Assembly (NCBI RefSeq): GCF_030816485.1
Contig: NZ_JAUSYC010000001.1
Coordinates: 3,596,001 to 3,660,000 of the forward strand
Origin: Arthrobacter sp. B1I2
GTDB lineage: Bacteria > Actinomycetota > Actinomycetes > Actinomycetales > Micrococcaceae
DNA length: 64,000 nt
Reading direction: 5' to 3'
The stretch's first letter is position 1. Each line of letters begins with the position of its first letter. Position numbers and translations under genes: made by a program. Below the pieces are notes generated by a model that saw nothing but the letters and a program-made list of their open reading frames with translations, was not told the origin of the DNA and did not search any database. Of the stretch, positions 10,282 through 20,546 are shown piece by piece.

Positions 10282-10569
10282 TCAGGCAAGGCCCCTGGTG
10301 ACGTTCATGGCGATACTGACGCCGATGAACAGGATCAGGAAGCCCAGGTCCAGGGAGATGCCGCCGAGCCGGAGCGGCGGAATCATCCGCCGCAGTCCAT
10401 TGAGCGGCGGATCGGTGATGGAGTACACGGCGTGCGCCACCACCAGGGCCGCGCCCCGGGGCCGCCACTCCCTCGCAAACATCTGCACCCAGTCGAACAC
10501 CAGGCGGATGATGAGGGCGACGAAGAACAGCAGCAGCGCGAGATAGAGAAGTCCGAAAACAATTCCCAT
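10282..10569 (-). CDS. YggT family membrane protein
   Basis: Small protein with two hydrophobic segments: residues 3-28 (LLYLALLLFFVALIIRLV) and about 68-90 (LDLGFLILFIGVSIAMNV). The polar loop between them has ITDPPLNGLRRMIPPL, the typical YggT signature (TDPxLxxlRRxiPP). The ATG at 10569 has GGAA six bases upstream; an ATG 33 bases earlier has no ribosome site. 95 residues fits the family. YggT proteins lie between sepF and divIVA in many Gram-positives and are thought to help place the division machinery or control osmotic stress; the exact role is not known. Confidence 0.88.
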   Translation of the reverse strand: MGIVFGLLYLALLLFFVALIIRLVFDWVQMFAREWRPRGAALVVAHAVYSITDPPLNGLRRMIPPLRLGGISLDLGFLILFIGVSIAMNVTRGLA

Positions 10570-10701
10570 GACTATTCCATATCTCCATATTCGTGGGCAC
10601 ATCCATTACGGAGGCCACTGTCGTACTGCCGTTGTCTTGTCTATTTCAGCACAGATGCCAGACAGGTGTCCCTGCCTGGCATCCGGATGCAGCCTTGGTG
10701 C

Positions 10702-11232
10702 TCAGCTTTGGTTGAAAAAACTGGCCGTGGTTTCGCTGGCCTTCTTGTCGTCACCAATCACTTCGACGTAGGACGGTGAGAGCAGGAACACCTTATTGGT
10801 CACCCGCTCGATGCTCCCCCGAAGGCCAAAGACCAGGCCGGCCGAGAAGTCGACCAGGCGTTTGGCATCAGCCTCGCCCATGTCCGTAACGTTCATGATC
10901 ACCGGAATACCGTCCCGGAAGCTCTCACCGATGAGCTTGGCATCGTTGTAGGAGCGCGGGTGGATGGTAGTGATCTGGCGGAGACCGGTGTTCTCTTCGC
11001 GGCTCGAAGCCGCACGCTTAATGGGGGTCACAGGGGCGCGGTATTCCTCTTCAGGGGCGTAGGACGCCTCGCGGCTGACTTCGCGCACCGGCGCCGGAGC
11101 GCGGCGTTCCTCGCGGTCAACTTCCATCGGTTCGTCCTCATCCTTACGTGTGGTCTGTTGCTCGGACTCGTAATGCTCATCGCCGTCGGCGAGCCCAAGA
11201 TAGATCATTGTCTTGCGCAGAGCGCCGGCCAT
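10702..11232 (-). CDS. sepF: Cell division protein SepF
   Basis: Membrane-attached FtsZ anchor, standing in for the missing FtsA in actinobacteria. The 176-residue product has an N-terminal amphipathic segment ([14 protein letters not shown]), an acidic and Arg-rich linker (about 15-85), and the C-terminal SepF domain from about residue 88 ([20 protein letters not shown], then [13 protein letters not shown]). It would bind the conserved FtsZ tail (DVPDFLK), which is present in the FtsZ of this window. Order ftsZ-pgeF-yggS-sepF is the standard actinobacterial one. Confidence 0.96.
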   Translation of the reverse strand: MAGALRKTMIYLGLADGDEHYESEQQTTRKDEDEPMEVDREERRAPAPVREVSREASYAPEEEYRAPVTPIKRAASSREENTGLRQITTIHPRSYNDAKLIGESFRDGIPVIMNVTDMGEADAKRLVDFSAGLVFGLRGSIERVTNKVFLLSPSYVEVIGDDKKASETTASFFNQS

Positions 11233-11322
11233 GGTCGACTCCTAATCGTGTCCCGTAAGCGGGCCGCCCAATGATTTGACAGCACTGGAGTCCCCCGCCC
11301 ATCACTTCCAACAGGTCCGACG

Positions 11323-12087
11323 CTACCCCACCGCGGGACGGGAACCGAGTACATCGGAACCGATTCGCAGGTGTGTCGCTCCGAACTTGATCGCGGCCTC
11401 GAGGTCCTGGCTCATTCCCGCGGAGATGGCGGTGGCGGCAGGGTGGGCCGCGACAAGCCGGGCGGAAATCCCTGCAAGTTTTTCGAACGCCGGTTCCGGT
11501 GGGGCGCCCAGCGGTGCAACCGCCATCACGCCGGCCAGGTTCAGGCCCTCCGACCCGGCGATCCGCTCTGCCAGAAGGGGCACATCGCCGGGGACCGCCC
11601 CGCCGCGGTGCGTGCCGCCGTCGTTATGGTTGCCCTCCTCAAGGCTGACCTGGATGAAGCAGTCCAGCGGCGCCCGCCCGCTGCCGTCCATCTCATGGCG
11701 CACCGCCTTGGCCAGGGCATCCACGAGCTGGGGCCGGTCTACTGAATGGACCGCGGAGGCGTAGCGCGCCACAGACTTGGCCTTCTTGGTCTGCAGCTGG
11801 CCAACGAAATGCCAGGTCAGGGCAAGGTCCGCGAGCTCGAGGGCCTTCGCGGCGGCCTCCTGGTCCCGGTTCTCGCCCACGTCCGTAATTCCAAGGGCGG
11901 CCAGGCGCCGGATGTCCTCGGCGGGGTGGAACTTGGTGACCACGATCAGGACCGGCAGCCGACCGCCGCGGCCGGCCTCCCCTGCCGCCGCTGCGATCCG
12001 TTTCCGCACCGCGGCAAGCCGCGCGGCAAGTTCGGCGCTGCGGGGATCATCCCGCTGGCCCGGCCCGGTGCCTGCCCGCTCAGTCAT
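11323..12087 (-). CDS. YggS family pyridoxal phosphate homeostasis protein
   Basis: Single-domain PLP-binding TIM barrel (PLPBP/YggS), involved in vitamin B6 and amino acid homeostasis, without known catalysis. The cofactor lysine is in LIVVTKFHP, followed by GENRDQEA, WHFVGQLQTKKAK and the phosphate-binding ISAGMSQDLEAAIKFG and LRIGSDVLG. ATG at 12087 gives 254 residues. A TTG nine bases earlier overlaps the upstream stop and is the alternative. It follows pgeF within six bases. Confidence 0.92.
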   Translation of the reverse strand: MTERAGTGPGQRDDPRSAELAARLAAVRKRIAAAAGEAGRGGRLPVLIVVTKFHPAEDIRRLAALGITDVGENRDQEAAAKALELADLALTWHFVGQLQTKKAKSVARYASAVHSVDRPQLVDALAKAVRHEMDGSGRAPLDCFIQVSLEEGNHNDGGTHRGGAVPGDVPLLAERIAGSEGLNLAGVMAVAPLGAPPEPAFEKLAGISARLVAAHPAATAISAGMSQDLEAAIKFGATHLRIGSDVLGSRPAVG

Positions 12088-12092
12088 GGCAC

Positions 12093-12782
12093 TCAATCAT
12101 GGATCCAGACCAATCCGGCGAACCGGCCGGTGTTCCGGTCCCGGCGGTACGAATAAAGCGTTTCCGTTTCCAGGGTGCAGGCACCGGCGTATTCCACTGA
12201 AACGCCCGCAGCCTCAAGCTGGCTCCGGGCCCCGGCGGGAAGGTCCAGGGCGGGAGTTCCCCAGGACGTTGTGCTCCGGGCGGACGGGACCACGGCGGCC
12301 ACCTCGTCGCGCAGCGCCGCGGGGACTTCGTAGCAGGACCCGCAGATCGAGGGCCCCAGCCAGGCCCGGATCCGGGACGCGCCCAGGGACAACATAGTGT
12401 CCACGGCCGCTGGAAGGACACCGTTTGCGACGCCGGGGCGGCCGGCATGCACGGCGGCAAGCACCGGCCCGGTCCCGGACTCCCCCGCGAGCAGCACCGG
12501 AATGCAGTCCGCAACCATGACGGCCAGGGGAAGCCCGCGGGACACCATGGCGTCGGCCTCAGGGGCAGGCGACCCAGCGTCCATCATGGCCACGGTGGTG
12601 CCGTGGACCTGGTTCATGAAGCGCAATGACTGCGGACCGACGCCGATGGACTGCTCCAGGCGTGCCCGGCGCTCCTGGACCGCAAGGGGATCGTCACCCA
12701 CATGAAGGGCCAGGTTTCCCGCACGGGCATCGGTGAACGCGGCCGACACCCCGGGCAGGATGTCGGCGCGCCAATGGAACAA
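12093..12782 (-). CDS. pgeF: Laccase-domain protein, peptidoglycan editing factor (YfiH/PgeF)
   Basis: Member of the multicopper-like polyphenol oxidase (DUF152) family; E. coli homologues remove wrongly incorporated residues from muropeptide precursors. The metal-site motifs are visible: MNQVHGT, MVADCIPVLL, AAVHAGRPG and LGPSICGSCYEV. The TTG start eight bases after the ftsZ stop gives 229 residues, and I see no better start. Its place directly after ftsZ supports a wall-related role in the same transcript. Confidence 0.87.
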   Translation of the reverse strand: MFHWRADILPGVSAAFTDARAGNLALHVGDDPLAVQERRARLEQSIGVGPQSLRFMNQVHGTTVAMMDAGSPAPEADAMVSRGLPLAVMVADCIPVLLAGESGTGPVLAAVHAGRPGVANGVLPAAVDTMLSLGASRIRAWLGPSICGSCYEVPAALRDEVAAVVPSARSTTSWGTPALDLPAGARSQLEAAGVSVEYAGACTLETETLYSYRRDRNTGRFAGLVWIHD

Positions 12783-12790
12783 ACCGATGC

Positions 12791-14044
12791 CTACTTCAGG
12801 AAGTCGGGGACATCCAGGTCATCCGGGTGGCTGCCGGTCAGGTCCGGCTCCACGACGGAGGGCAGGTCGACGTCGAAGCCTGAGTCGGCAGGGACGGCCG
12901 TGGGGCGCTGCTGCCCCCAGTTGCTCAGTCCCGCAGCGCCGACGCCGGCGTGGATCGGCTGGACGTTCTGCTGGTGGTTTCCGTTGCCCTGGTGGTTTCC
13001 GCCCTGGGGGTGTGCCGAGGCGGGTGCGGCGGCAGGGGCCGCGGGCCGCTGCGGGGCTGTCTGCGGCTGGGACTGGTCCATGGAGGGCGAGGTGGCCTTG
13101 ACGTCGTCAAATCCGGCGGCGATCACCGTTACGCGTGCTTCATCACCCAGGGCGTCGTCGATGACGGCACCGAAGATGATATTCGCCTCGGGGTGGGCCA
13201 CTTCCTGGACCAGCCGCGCGGCTTCGTTGATCTCGAACAGGCCGAGGTCCGAGCCGCCCTGGATGGACAGCAGCACGCCGTGGGCGCCGTCGATGGATGC
13301 TTCCAGCAGCGGCGAGGCGATGGCCAGTTCGGCCGCCTTGACGGCGCGGTCTTCACCCCGGGCGGAACCGATGCCCATGAGGGCCGAGCCGGCACCCTGC
13401 ATGACGGATTTGACGTCCGCGAAGTCCAGGTTGATCAGGCCCGGCGTGGTGATGAGGTCGGTGATGCCCTGGACACCGGACAGCAGGACCTGGTCGGCGG
13501 AGCGGAAGGCGTCGAGGACAGACACGTTGCGGTCGCTGATGGAGAGCAAGCGGTCGTTGGGGATCACAATGAGGGTGTCCACTTCGTCGCGCAGCGCGTC
13601 GATGCCGGCCTCGGCGGATCCGGCACGGCGGCGGCCCTCGAAGGTGAACGGGCGGGTGACCACGCCGATGGTCAGGGCACCGAGCGAGCGGGCGATCCGG
13701 GCGACGACGGGCGCGCCGCCGGTACCGGTGCCGCCGCCTTCGCCTGCGGTGACGAAGACCATGTCGGCGCCACGCAGGACTTCCTCGATTTCGTCCGCGT
13801 GGTCCTCGGCAGCCTGCTTGCCCACCTCGGGGTTCGCGCCGGCGCCCAGGCCCCTGGTCAGCTCGCGTCCGACGTCGAGCTTCACGTCGGCGTCGCTCAT
13901 GAGCAGGGCCTGGGCGTCGGTGTTGATGGCGATGAATTCGACACCCCTGAGGCCGACCTCGATCATGCGGTTGACTGCGTTCACGCCACCGCCGCCGATG
14001 CCGACGACTTTGATGACGGCCAAGTAATTCTGCGGAGCTGCCAC
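12791..14044 (-). CDS. ftsZ: Cell division GTPase FtsZ
   Basis: Tubulin-like GTPase that forms the Z-ring. The 417-residue product starts at GTG and has the tubulin signature [10 protein letters not shown] (101-110), the T7-loop region near [12 protein letters not shown], and a variable Gln/Pro/Ala/His-rich linker (about 320-385). It ends in [10 protein letters not shown], the conserved tail bound by SepF and FtsW in actinobacteria. A 184-base gap to ftsQ carries a promoter region with an AACCTT/AAGGTT inverted repeat, so ftsZ can be expressed apart from the upstream mur genes. Confidence 0.98.
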   Translation of the reverse strand: MAAPQNYLAVIKVVGIGGGGVNAVNRMIEVGLRGVEFIAINTDAQALLMSDADVKLDVGRELTRGLGAGANPEVGKQAAEDHADEIEEVLRGADMVFVTAGEGGGTGTGGAPVVARIARSLGALTIGVVTRPFTFEGRRRAGSAEAGIDALRDEVDTLIVIPNDRLLSISDRNVSVLDAFRSADQVLLSGVQGITDLITTPGLINLDFADVKSVMQGAGSALMGIGSARGEDRAVKAAELAIASPLLEASIDGAHGVLLSIQGGSDLGLFEINEAARLVQEVAHPEANIIFGAVIDDALGDEARVTVIAAGFDDVKATSPSMDQSQPQTAPQRPAAPAAAPASAHPQGGNHQGNGNHQQNVQPIHAGVGAAGLSNWGQQRPTAVPADSGFDVDLPSVVEPDLTGSHPDDLDVPDFLK

Positions 14045-14102
14045 GTTACGTGTCCCTTGTTCGTGTCTTATTGCGAAAACTGATGGAGAGCTTGAAGCCT
14101 GA

Positions 14103-14140
14103 AACCTTAACCTTCGAGTTGAAGGTTATAGTTATGTCAA
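14103..14140 (-). promoter_or_regulatory. ftsZ promoter region with MerR-type inverted repeat
   Basis: The region contains ACCTTC-N5-GAAGGT (14110-14126), a perfect six-base inverted repeat with a five-base spacer, preceded on the plus strand by a tandem AACCTT at 14103. On the minus strand a TTGACA (14140-14135) and a TATAAC nearby give promoter character, though spacing to a consensus -10 is not ideal. An FtsR-type MerR regulator, known to control ftsZ in corynebacteria, is encoded at 50899-51621. Confidence 0.45.
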
Positions 14141-14228
14141 GTAACTCTTGTCTGTGACGGTATTTCCTCTGGTTCCGACATTCAATAACCGGGTCCGCGT
14201 GTCGGATTAATACCGGAAAAGAAAGCGC

Positions 14229-15161
14229 TCAGCGCGTCACGGGGTGCCGGGGCACACTGACATCGTAGACCCTGACCGGATTCTTGGGATCCGCCGGAAC
14301 CTTAAGGAGTGCGGCCAGCACCTTGGCCTTGAGCTCCTTCTCCGAGGCGTTGCCCCACACGATCGTCTGGCCGTCCACCAGCTTGAGTTCCACCGCATCC
14401 ACGGACTGCGCGGATGCGTTCGACAGCTTCGCCAGCACGTCGGCCGGCAGGGCACCCAGGACCGCGGCGGTGGCGCGGAACAGGTCCTGGCCGATCGCAC
14501 CGGCACCGCCGTCGATGACCGGCAGTGACGCCGAGGCCGGATCATCGGTGGTTGCCAGTTGCACGCCGTCGACGTCCACCAGCTGGTACTGCTCCCCCTG
14601 CTTGACCAGGGCCACCGGCACCCGCTCATGCACGGCGACGGCAAGGGTGGACGGCGGCCGTGCCTCCACGGAAACGGATTTGACCTGCACCAGGGAGCCG
14701 AGGAGCCCCCGTACCTCGTCGTCGCTGATCTGGGGCAGCGGCTTGCCCCGCAGGGGTTCCAGCTGGGCCTGCACCTGGGCGGGCGTAATGAGCTTCGTGC
14801 CCGTGACCGAGATGGTCTGCAGGGCAAGGACAGGAGAGTAGACGGCGGCCGCCAGCAGCCCGGCCACCAGCACGAGCACCGTTCCCGCCACGAGCAGGAC
14901 CTTCTTCCGGCGGCGCCGGCCTTTCGGCTCAGGGAAGGCAAGGACCGTCGCGCCGGTGGGCTTCTCCTCCTTCGCCGGCTTCGGCGAGGCCTGGTCCGGC
15001 AAGCTGCGCGATGCCGTAATGACGTCACTACTGCCGGTGCCCGGCGCTCCTGGGGAGTGGGTTCCCTTTTCGGCGCGCTTGTCAGCGCCCCCTCCGGATC
15101 CGGTGTCAGGGCGCCTGTTCCGGCCGGCCGGGGCGTAGGTGGGGCGGCGGGAGCTAGGCAC
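14229..15161 (-). CDS. ftsQ: Cell division protein FtsQ
   Basis: Bitopic divisome protein that links FtsL and partners to the septal synthase. The GTG at 15161 overlaps the murC stop (GTGCCTAG) and gives 310 residues. There is a long polar cytoplasmic tail (about 1-90), a transmembrane helix (about 92-114, LLVAGTVLVLVAGLLAAAVY), the POTRA domain (ALQTISVTGTKLIT onward), and the FtsQ domain to the end. A longer reading in the same frame would only run into murC. Confidence 0.93.
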   Translation of the reverse strand: MPSSRRPTYAPAGRNRRPDTGSGGGADKRAEKGTHSPGAPGTGSSDVITASRSLPDQASPKPAKEEKPTGATVLAFPEPKGRRRRKKVLLVAGTVLVLVAGLLAAAVYSPVLALQTISVTGTKLITPAQVQAQLEPLRGKPLPQISDDEVRGLLGSLVQVKSVSVEARPPSTLAVAVHERVPVALVKQGEQYQLVDVDGVQLATTDDPASASLPVIDGGAGAIGQDLFRATAAVLGALPADVLAKLSNASAQSVDAVELKLVDGQTIVWGNASEKELKAKVLAALLKVPADPKNPVRVYDVSVPRHPVTR

Positions 15162-16530
15162 GCAGGGCCTCCACGATCCTTGGGCCGTACGCTGTGACAT
15201 CGCCGGCGCCCACGGTAAGGACAACGTCCCCGTCCGCAGCAACTCCGGCCAGGGTGTCCACGGCGTCTGCGGCACTGACCAGCCGCCCGCCTCCTGTGAG
15301 GTGGTCGGCGATCAGCTGGCTCGTGACGCCGGGAATGGGGTCCTCCCTGGCGGGGTAGATGTCCAGGACCAGGGCGGTATCGGCCAGGTTGAGGGCATCG
15401 GCGAAGTCCGCCGCGAATTCGCGCGTGCGGGAGAACAGGTGCGGCTGGAACAGGACATGGACCCGGTGGCCGCCTGCCACTGAACGGGCTGCGGTGAGGG
15501 CCGCGCGGACCTCCGTGGGGTGGTGGGCGTAGTCGTCGAACACCCGCACTCCCCCCGCTTCGCCTTTGAGTTCGAAGCGGCGGGATGCGCCGGCGAAGCG
15601 GGCCAGGCCGGTGGCCGCCGCGTCCGCTTCCACGCCGAGCTCCAGGGCCACCGCGAAGGCGGCTGCGGCGTTCAGGGCGTTGTGCCGTCCGGGTACCTGC
15701 AGGGACAATCCGTACCGTGCACCGCCGGTGGATATGGCAGCCTGTCCCGGGCCGCCGTCGTCAAGCCTGATGTCCGCCGCCTCGCCGGTGCCGTAGAGGA
15801 CCACCCGCGTGTTTCCCCGCGCCCTGGTCCGCTCCGCCAGGGCCAGCGCACCGGCGTCGTCGGCGCAGGCCACCAGGAGTCCGTCCGCGGGCAGCAGGGC
15901 GGTGAAGCGGTCGAACGACTCGTAGACGGCTTCGGCAGTGCCATAGTAGTCAAGGTGGTCAGGCTCCACGTTGGTGACGACGGCGATGCGGGGCCGGTAG
16001 TTCAGGAAGGAGCCGTCGGATTCGTCCGCCTCGGCAATGAAGATGCCGGATGTCCCGTTCGCGGCGTTCACGCCGAGTGCGGGAATGTTGGCCCCGACGG
16101 CGAACGAGGGATCCAGGCCCGCCTCACGGAGCAGCACCGTGACCATCGAGGTCGTGGTGGACTTGCCGTGCGTTCCGGCCACCGTCACCACCGTGTCACC
16201 GCCCATGGTGGCTGCCAGCGCCTGGGACCGGTGGAGCACCGGCAGCCCTGCCTCCCGCGCCGCCGCCAGTTCGGGGTTGTCCTCCCGGATCGCCGAGCCC
16301 GCAACAACGGTCTGCGCGTCCGCCAGGTTGCCGGCCGAGTAGCCGACAGCGATGCGCGCACCGGCCGCCGCAAGGTCGGCCATGACGGGGAGGTCCTTGG
16401 CGTCGGAGCCGCTGACCGGGACGCCCCGGGCCACCATGATGCGGGCCACGGCGGACATGCCCACTCCCCCGATGCCGATGAAGTGCACCTTGCCAAGGGA
16501 TTCCAGCTGGTGGATGTTGTGGGGGCTCAT
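15154..16530 (-). CDS. murC: UDP-N-acetylmuramate--L-alanine ligase
   Basis: Adds the first amino acid of the peptidoglycan stem peptide, using ATP. ATG at 16530 overlaps the murG stop (ATGA) and gives 458 residues. The N-terminal Rossmann motif is [15 protein letters not shown], the ATP loop is [11 protein letters not shown] (about 115), the central domain has [10 protein letters not shown], and the C-terminal domain has [11 protein letters not shown]. It is one of four Mur ligases in this cluster. Confidence 0.97.
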   Translation of the reverse strand: MSPHNIHQLESLGKVHFIGIGGVGMSAVARIMVARGVPVSGSDAKDLPVMADLAAAGARIAVGYSAGNLADAQTVVAGSAIREDNPELAAAREAGLPVLHRSQALAATMGGDTVVTVAGTHGKSTTTSMVTVLLREAGLDPSFAVGANIPALGVNAANGTSGIFIAEADESDGSFLNYRPRIAVVTNVEPDHLDYYGTAEAVYESFDRFTALLPADGLLVACADDAGALALAERTRARGNTRVVLYGTGEAADIRLDDGGPGQAAISTGGARYGLSLQVPGRHNALNAAAAFAVALELGVEADAAATGLARFAGASRRFELKGEAGGVRVFDDYAHHPTEVRAALTAARSVAGGHRVHVLFQPHLFSRTREFAADFADALNLADTALVLDIYPAREDPIPGVTSQLIADHLTGGGRLVSAADAVDTLAGVAADGDVVLTVGAGDVTAYGPRIVEALRA

Positions 16531-17627
16531 GCGGATACCGCTTCCAGGACAAGACCAGCCATGCGCTGGTCGGCGTTTCGGATTCCGAGCCGGTAGGACT
16601 TGGCTTCCATGGCCGCAAGCCGGGCTTTGTCGGTGATCAGGGGAATCAGCTCGCGGGCAACCCATTCCGCAGTGAAATCGCGGTCAGCCACCAGCAGTGC
16701 TCCGCCTGCGGCGACCAGGCCGGCTGCGTTCAGCGCCTGTTCCCCGTTTCCGATAGGCAGGGGCACCAGGACCGCAGGGACGCCGACGGCGGCCACCTCG
16801 CATACCGTGGCCGCCCCCGACCGCGCCAGAATCAGGTCCGCCGCAGCATAGGCAAGCTCCATGCCGTCGATGTACTCCACCTGCCGGTAGCCCTCAGCAA
16901 TGAGGGGCCGGCCGGCCTGGTCCAGGACGGTCTTGCCGCGGCCGGTGATGTGGAGGGTCTGGATGCCGGCTTCCGCAAGCTGGGCAACAGCCCCGGCGAT
17001 GGTCCGGTTGATGCTCTGCGCGCCGGAGGAACCGCCGGTGACGATCAGGGTTGGCTGGTGGGGATCGAGTCCAAGTGCCTCCCGGGCGGCCGTGCGCGCG
17101 GACTTCCGGTCCAGGCCGGAAATCTCCTTGCGCATGGGCATGCCCACATGCACGGCATCGCGCAGCGGGGTGCCCTCGAAAGCCACAGCAACCCGGCCTT
17201 TGAGGAAGGCCCCTACGCGGTTGGCCAGTCCCGGGCGGGCGTTCGCCTCATGGATCACTATGGGGGTGCCGCGCTTCCGGGCCGCCAGGTACATGGGAGT
17301 GCAGACGTACCCGCCCACGCCCACCAGCACATCGGCCTGCGCCTGGTCGAGGATGGCGCCGGCCTGGCGGACCGCGCCGGCCAGCCTGGCGGGCAGGCGG
17401 AGCAGGTCTGCGGACGGCCTGCGCGGAAGCGGCACGCGGTCGATCGTGGCAAGCTCGACGCCGGCTGCGGGAACCAGCCGGGTTTCCATGCCCGAGGGCG
17501 TTCCGACCGCCAGGATTGAGGCGTCCGGGGCTTCGCTCCGGAGGGCGGCGGCGATGGCGAGCAACGGGCTGATATGGCCTGCTGTTCCGCCGCCGGCCAG
17601 GACGATGGAAGGTTTTGTCGAAGTCAT
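16527..17627 (-). CDS. murG: Lipid II synthase MurG (GlcNAc transferase)
   Basis: Transfers N-acetylglucosamine to lipid I at the inner membrane face to make lipid II. Motifs: [10 protein letters not shown] at the N-terminus, [15 protein letters not shown], the conserved [12 protein letters not shown], and the C-domain UDP-GlcNAc site [11 protein letters not shown] and [14 protein letters not shown] at 17627 gives 366 residues; a GTG at 17642 overlapping the ftsW stop (GTGCCTGA) would add five residues and is equally possible. Overlaps murC by four bases. Confidence 0.97.
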   Translation of the reverse strand: MTSTKPSIVLAGGGTAGHISPLLAIAAALRSEAPDASILAVGTPSGMETRLVPAAGVELATIDRVPLPRRPSADLLRLPARLAGAVRQAGAILDQAQADVLVGVGGYVCTPMYLAARKRGTPIVIHEANARPGLANRVGAFLKGRVAVAFEGTPLRDAVHVGMPMRKEISGLDRKSARTAAREALGLDPHQPTLIVTGGSSGAQSINRTIAGAVAQLAEAGIQTLHITGRGKTVLDQAGRPLIAEGYRQVEYIDGMELAYAAADLILARSGAATVCEVAAVGVPAVLVPLPIGNGEQALNAAGLVAAGGALLVADRDFTAEWVARELIPLITDKARLAAMEAKSYRLGIRNADQRMAGLVLEAVSA

Positions 17628-17634
17628 CTCGGGT

Positions 17635-18966
17635 TCAGGCACGCTTTCTGGAATTCTTTGGTTGTTTCTTGTCCCGCCCGGGCCGGGCCTTGAACTTCAG
17701 CATCCGCTTGGGCCGTATGGCCGGAGCCATCTGTTCCCGGGCCAGCGAGAGGACCACCCCGACGGCACACAGTGACATCAGCAGCGCGGAGCCGCCGTAG
17801 GAAATGAACGGCAGCGGCACGCCGATGACGGGCATCAGGCCGGTGACCACGGACATGTTTACGGTCGCCTGGCCCAGCAGCCAGACCATGATGGTGCCGG
17901 CCAGGACCCGGTGGAACATGTCCTCCTGTGCCACCACCACGCGGTAAATGGCAGCGCCAAGGATGGCGAAAAGGACCAGGACGACGACGGTCCCCACCAG
18001 GCCGAGTTCCTCGCCAATGATGGCGAAGATGAAGTCGTTGTGGGCTTCGGGGATCCAGCTGTACTTCTGCCGGCTCTGCCCCAGGCCCACCCCAAGCCAG
18101 CCTCCGGAGGCAAGGCCGTACATGCCGTTGGTGGCCTGGTAGTTGGCATCGATGCCGTCGGCGCAGGACTGCCCTGTCCACCAGGAGGTGATCCGGCACA
18201 TGCGGTTGGAACTGGTGACGGCCATGACAGCGGTGCCGGCAGCGGCGAGGATGCCTGCGATGCCGAAGAGGTAGAGCGGCACGCCGGCGAAGAACAGGGC
18301 CGCGGCCATGATCATCATGATGATCATGGCGGTGCCGAGGTCGTTGCCCACGAGGATCAGCACGATGATGATGGCCGCCATGGGCACGGCCGGGACCAGC
18401 ACGTGCTGCCACCGGCTGAGCAGCCTGCCTTTCCTGGCCAGCACCGTGGCCAGCCACAGGGCAAGCGCCAGCTTGGCCGCCTCGGAAGGCTGGAAGGTGA
18501 TTCCGCCCAGGTCGATCCAGTTCCGATTGCCGTTGATCTCGTCTCCCACCACCTGCACCAGGACCAGGAGCACCACGGCAACCCCAACAGCGGGCCATGC
18601 GAGGCGCTTCAGCCACACGACGTTGATGCGGGAGAGCACGAACATGGTGAAGATGCCGAGCGCGGCGAACACGCCCTGCTTCAGGGCGTCGCCGTAAGGG
18701 GACTTCCCGGCAGCGATCGATTCGACGCTGGAGGCCGAGAGGACCATCATGATTCCGATAGCCGTCAAAGCCAGCGTGGCGCCAAGGATGAGGTAGTAGG
18801 TGGAGCCGTTGCGGGACGTGCCCGTGCCCTCCAGGGCGGACCAGAACCGGTGATAGATGGTCCGCAGTTTCGCACCCGCCGAAGCAGGCTGCCGGGTGGC
18901 CGTGGAGCCGGGGCGCGGCTTGCCCTGCGGTTTGCCACCCTGGGGCCGGGTAGGCGTGCTGACCAT
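17635..18966 (-). CDS. ftsW: SEDS glycosyltransferase FtsW
   Basis: Septal peptidoglycan polymerase acting with FtsI. The 443-residue product has a polar Pro/Lys-rich N-tail (about 1-55), ten or so transmembrane helices, and the SEDS features [17 protein letters not shown], the large extracellular loop with [17 protein letters not shown], and [15 protein letters not shown] near the end. The loop contains cysteines ([13 protein letters not shown]) seen in actinobacterial FtsW. The C-tail is basic. It lies two bases after murD. Confidence 0.96.
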   Translation of the reverse strand: MVSTPTRPQGGKPQGKPRPGSTATRQPASAGAKLRTIYHRFWSALEGTGTSRNGSTYYLILGATLALTAIGIMMVLSASSVESIAAGKSPYGDALKQGVFAALGIFTMFVLSRINVVWLKRLAWPAVGVAVVLLVLVQVVGDEINGNRNWIDLGGITFQPSEAAKLALALWLATVLARKGRLLSRWQHVLVPAVPMAAIIIVLILVGNDLGTAMIIMMIMAAALFFAGVPLYLFGIAGILAAAGTAVMAVTSSNRMCRITSWWTGQSCADGIDANYQATNGMYGLASGGWLGVGLGQSRQKYSWIPEAHNDFIFAIIGEELGLVGTVVVLVLFAILGAAIYRVVVAQEDMFHRVLAGTIMVWLLGQATVNMSVVTGLMPVIGVPLPFISYGGSALLMSLCAVGVVLSLAREQMAPAIRPKRMLKFKARPGRDKKQPKNSRKRA

Positions 18967-18968
18967 TG

Positions 18969-20546
18969 TTACTCCTCGCCGGTCTGGGCCTGCCCTTCCA
19001 CCAGCTCGCGGACAGCGTCGATGAAAGTACCACCACGGTGAGCGTAGGAAGAGAACTGATCCATGGAAGCAGCTGCCGGCGCCATCAGCACGGTATCGCC
19101 GGGTCCGGCAAGCTGTGCTGCTGACGCTACGGCCCGGGACATCACCAGTTCTCCGTTGCCGGGGGAACCGGCGGGCGTGCCACCGGGCGCCGAAGCAGTC
19201 TGCACTCCTTCAGTGTCACCTGCCTCCGGCTCGATCACCGGGACATCGGGCGCGTGTCGCCGGAGGGCGTCCCGGAGCGGGGAGGTGTCCGTGCCGATCA
19301 GTACCACGGCCTTGAGCCGCGCCGCGTGTTCCCTGACCAGGTCCTCGTAGCTCACGCCCTTTGACAGGCCGCCGGCAATCCAGACCACGTTCGTGAACGC
19401 CGACAGGGAAGCGGAGGCGGCGTGCGGGTTGGTAGCTTTGGAGTCATTGACCCACAGGACGCCGTCCAGCCGGGCCACAGGCTGGATGCGGTGGTCGCCT
19501 GGAACGTAATCCAGGATGCCTTGGCGGACAGCCTTGGCCTCCACTCCGTAGGCGCGCACCAGGCCGGCGGCGGCGAGGGCGTTGGCCACCATGTGGCGCG
19601 GAGCAAGCGGGCCAAGATCTGCCATCGAGGCCAGTTCCGCGGCGCTGTTCCGGCGTTCCTCAATGAACGCCCGGTCCACCAGCAGCCCTTCCACCACTCC
19701 GAGCATGCTGACCGCGGGTGTGACGGTGGTGAAGCCGACGGCGCGGCAGCCCTCCACTACATCGGCGTTTTCCACCATCCGCTCGGTTTCCACCTGCTCC
19801 GCGTTATAGATGCAGGCCTTCTGGGTTCGCTCGTAAACCTTGGCTTTGTCCGCCAGATAGGAGTCGTAGGAACCGTGCCAGTCGACGTGGTCCTCGGCCA
19901 CATTGAGGCAGACGCTGGCCACAGGCGAGACGGACTCCGCCCAGTGCAGCTGGAAGCTGGAGAGCTCGACGGCGAAGACGTCGTACTCCACCGGGTCGCG
20001 AAGGGCGTCCAGGATGGGGGTGCCTACGTTTCCGACGGCGACCGCCTTGAGTCCGGCGGCACGCAGCATCGATTCGGTGAGCCCCACCGTGGTGGTTTTT
20101 CCGTTGGTGCCCGTGATGGCAAGCCAGTCGGCCGTCTTCCGGCCTTCCCTGATTCGTACCCGCCAGGCAAGTTCGACGTCGCCCCAGACGGGAAGGTGTG
20201 CCCGGGCCGCTGCAGCGAGCAGGGCCTGGTCCGGGCGCCATCCGGGTGAGGTCACGATCAGTTCCGGGAGCTCGCCGTCGATGCGCGGGATGTGCGTGAC
20301 GGCGTCCGGTCCCAGGAGCACGTCGGCGGCGCCCACGATCTTGAGGGTGTCGGCATGCGCCCGCGCGGTGTCACTGGTGGCAGCATCGACCACCACCACG
20401 CGGGCACCGAGTTCGACCAGGGTGTCTGCCGCGGCGAAGCCGGACACTCCGATGCCGGTCACGACCACGCGCAGGCCGGCCCAGTCGGAGTCCCAGGAGA
20501 CGAGGTTTGCCAGGCGGGGGGAAACGGTCACAGCAGTACGACCCAT
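18969..20546 (-). CDS. murD: UDP-N-acetylmuramoylalanine--D-glutamate ligase
   Basis: Adds D-glutamate to UDP-MurNAc-L-Ala. Motifs: N-terminal [20 protein letters not shown] loop [13 protein letters not shown] (about 150), [16 protein letters not shown], and the C-terminal [16 protein letters not shown] at 20546 gives 525 residues with 19 bases of overlap with mraY. A GTG at 20531 in a GTGA overlap with the mraY stop is the alternative and fits the coupling seen elsewhere in the cluster. It is somewhat longer than E. coli MurD because of an insert near [13 protein letters not shown]. Confidence 0.96.
   Translation of the reverse strand: MGRTAVTVSPRLANLVSWDSDWAGLRVVVTGIGVSGFAAADTLVELGARVVVVDAATSDTARAHADTLKIVGAADVLLGPDAVTHIPRIDGELPELIVTSPGWRPDQALLAAAARAHLPVWGDVELAWRVRIREGRKTADWLAITGTNGKTTTVGLTESMLRAAGLKAVAVGNVGTPILDALRDPVEYDVFAVELSSFQLHWAESVSPVASVCLNVAEDHVDWHGSYDSYLADKAKVYERTQKACIYNAEQVETERMVENADVVEGCRAVGFTTVTPAVSMLGVVEGLLVDRAFIEERRNSAAELASMADLGPLAPRHMVANALAAAGLVRAYGVEAKAVRQGILDYVPGDHRIQPVARLDGVLWVNDSKATNPHAASASLSAFTNVVWIAGGLSKGVSYEDLVREHAARLKAVVLIGTDTSPLRDALRRHAPDVPVIEPEAGDTEGVQTASAPGGTPAGSPGNGELVMSRAVASAAQLAGPGDTVLMAPAAASMDQFSSYAHRGGTFIDAVRELVEGQAQTGEE

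Noticed and set aside
12702..14027. A 441-codon frame opposite ftsZ, and similar long frames opposite murG, murC, pyc and ftsI
   Set aside because: Same G+C effect. The frames are rich in Ser, Arg, Pro and Gly and overlap essential conserved genes.
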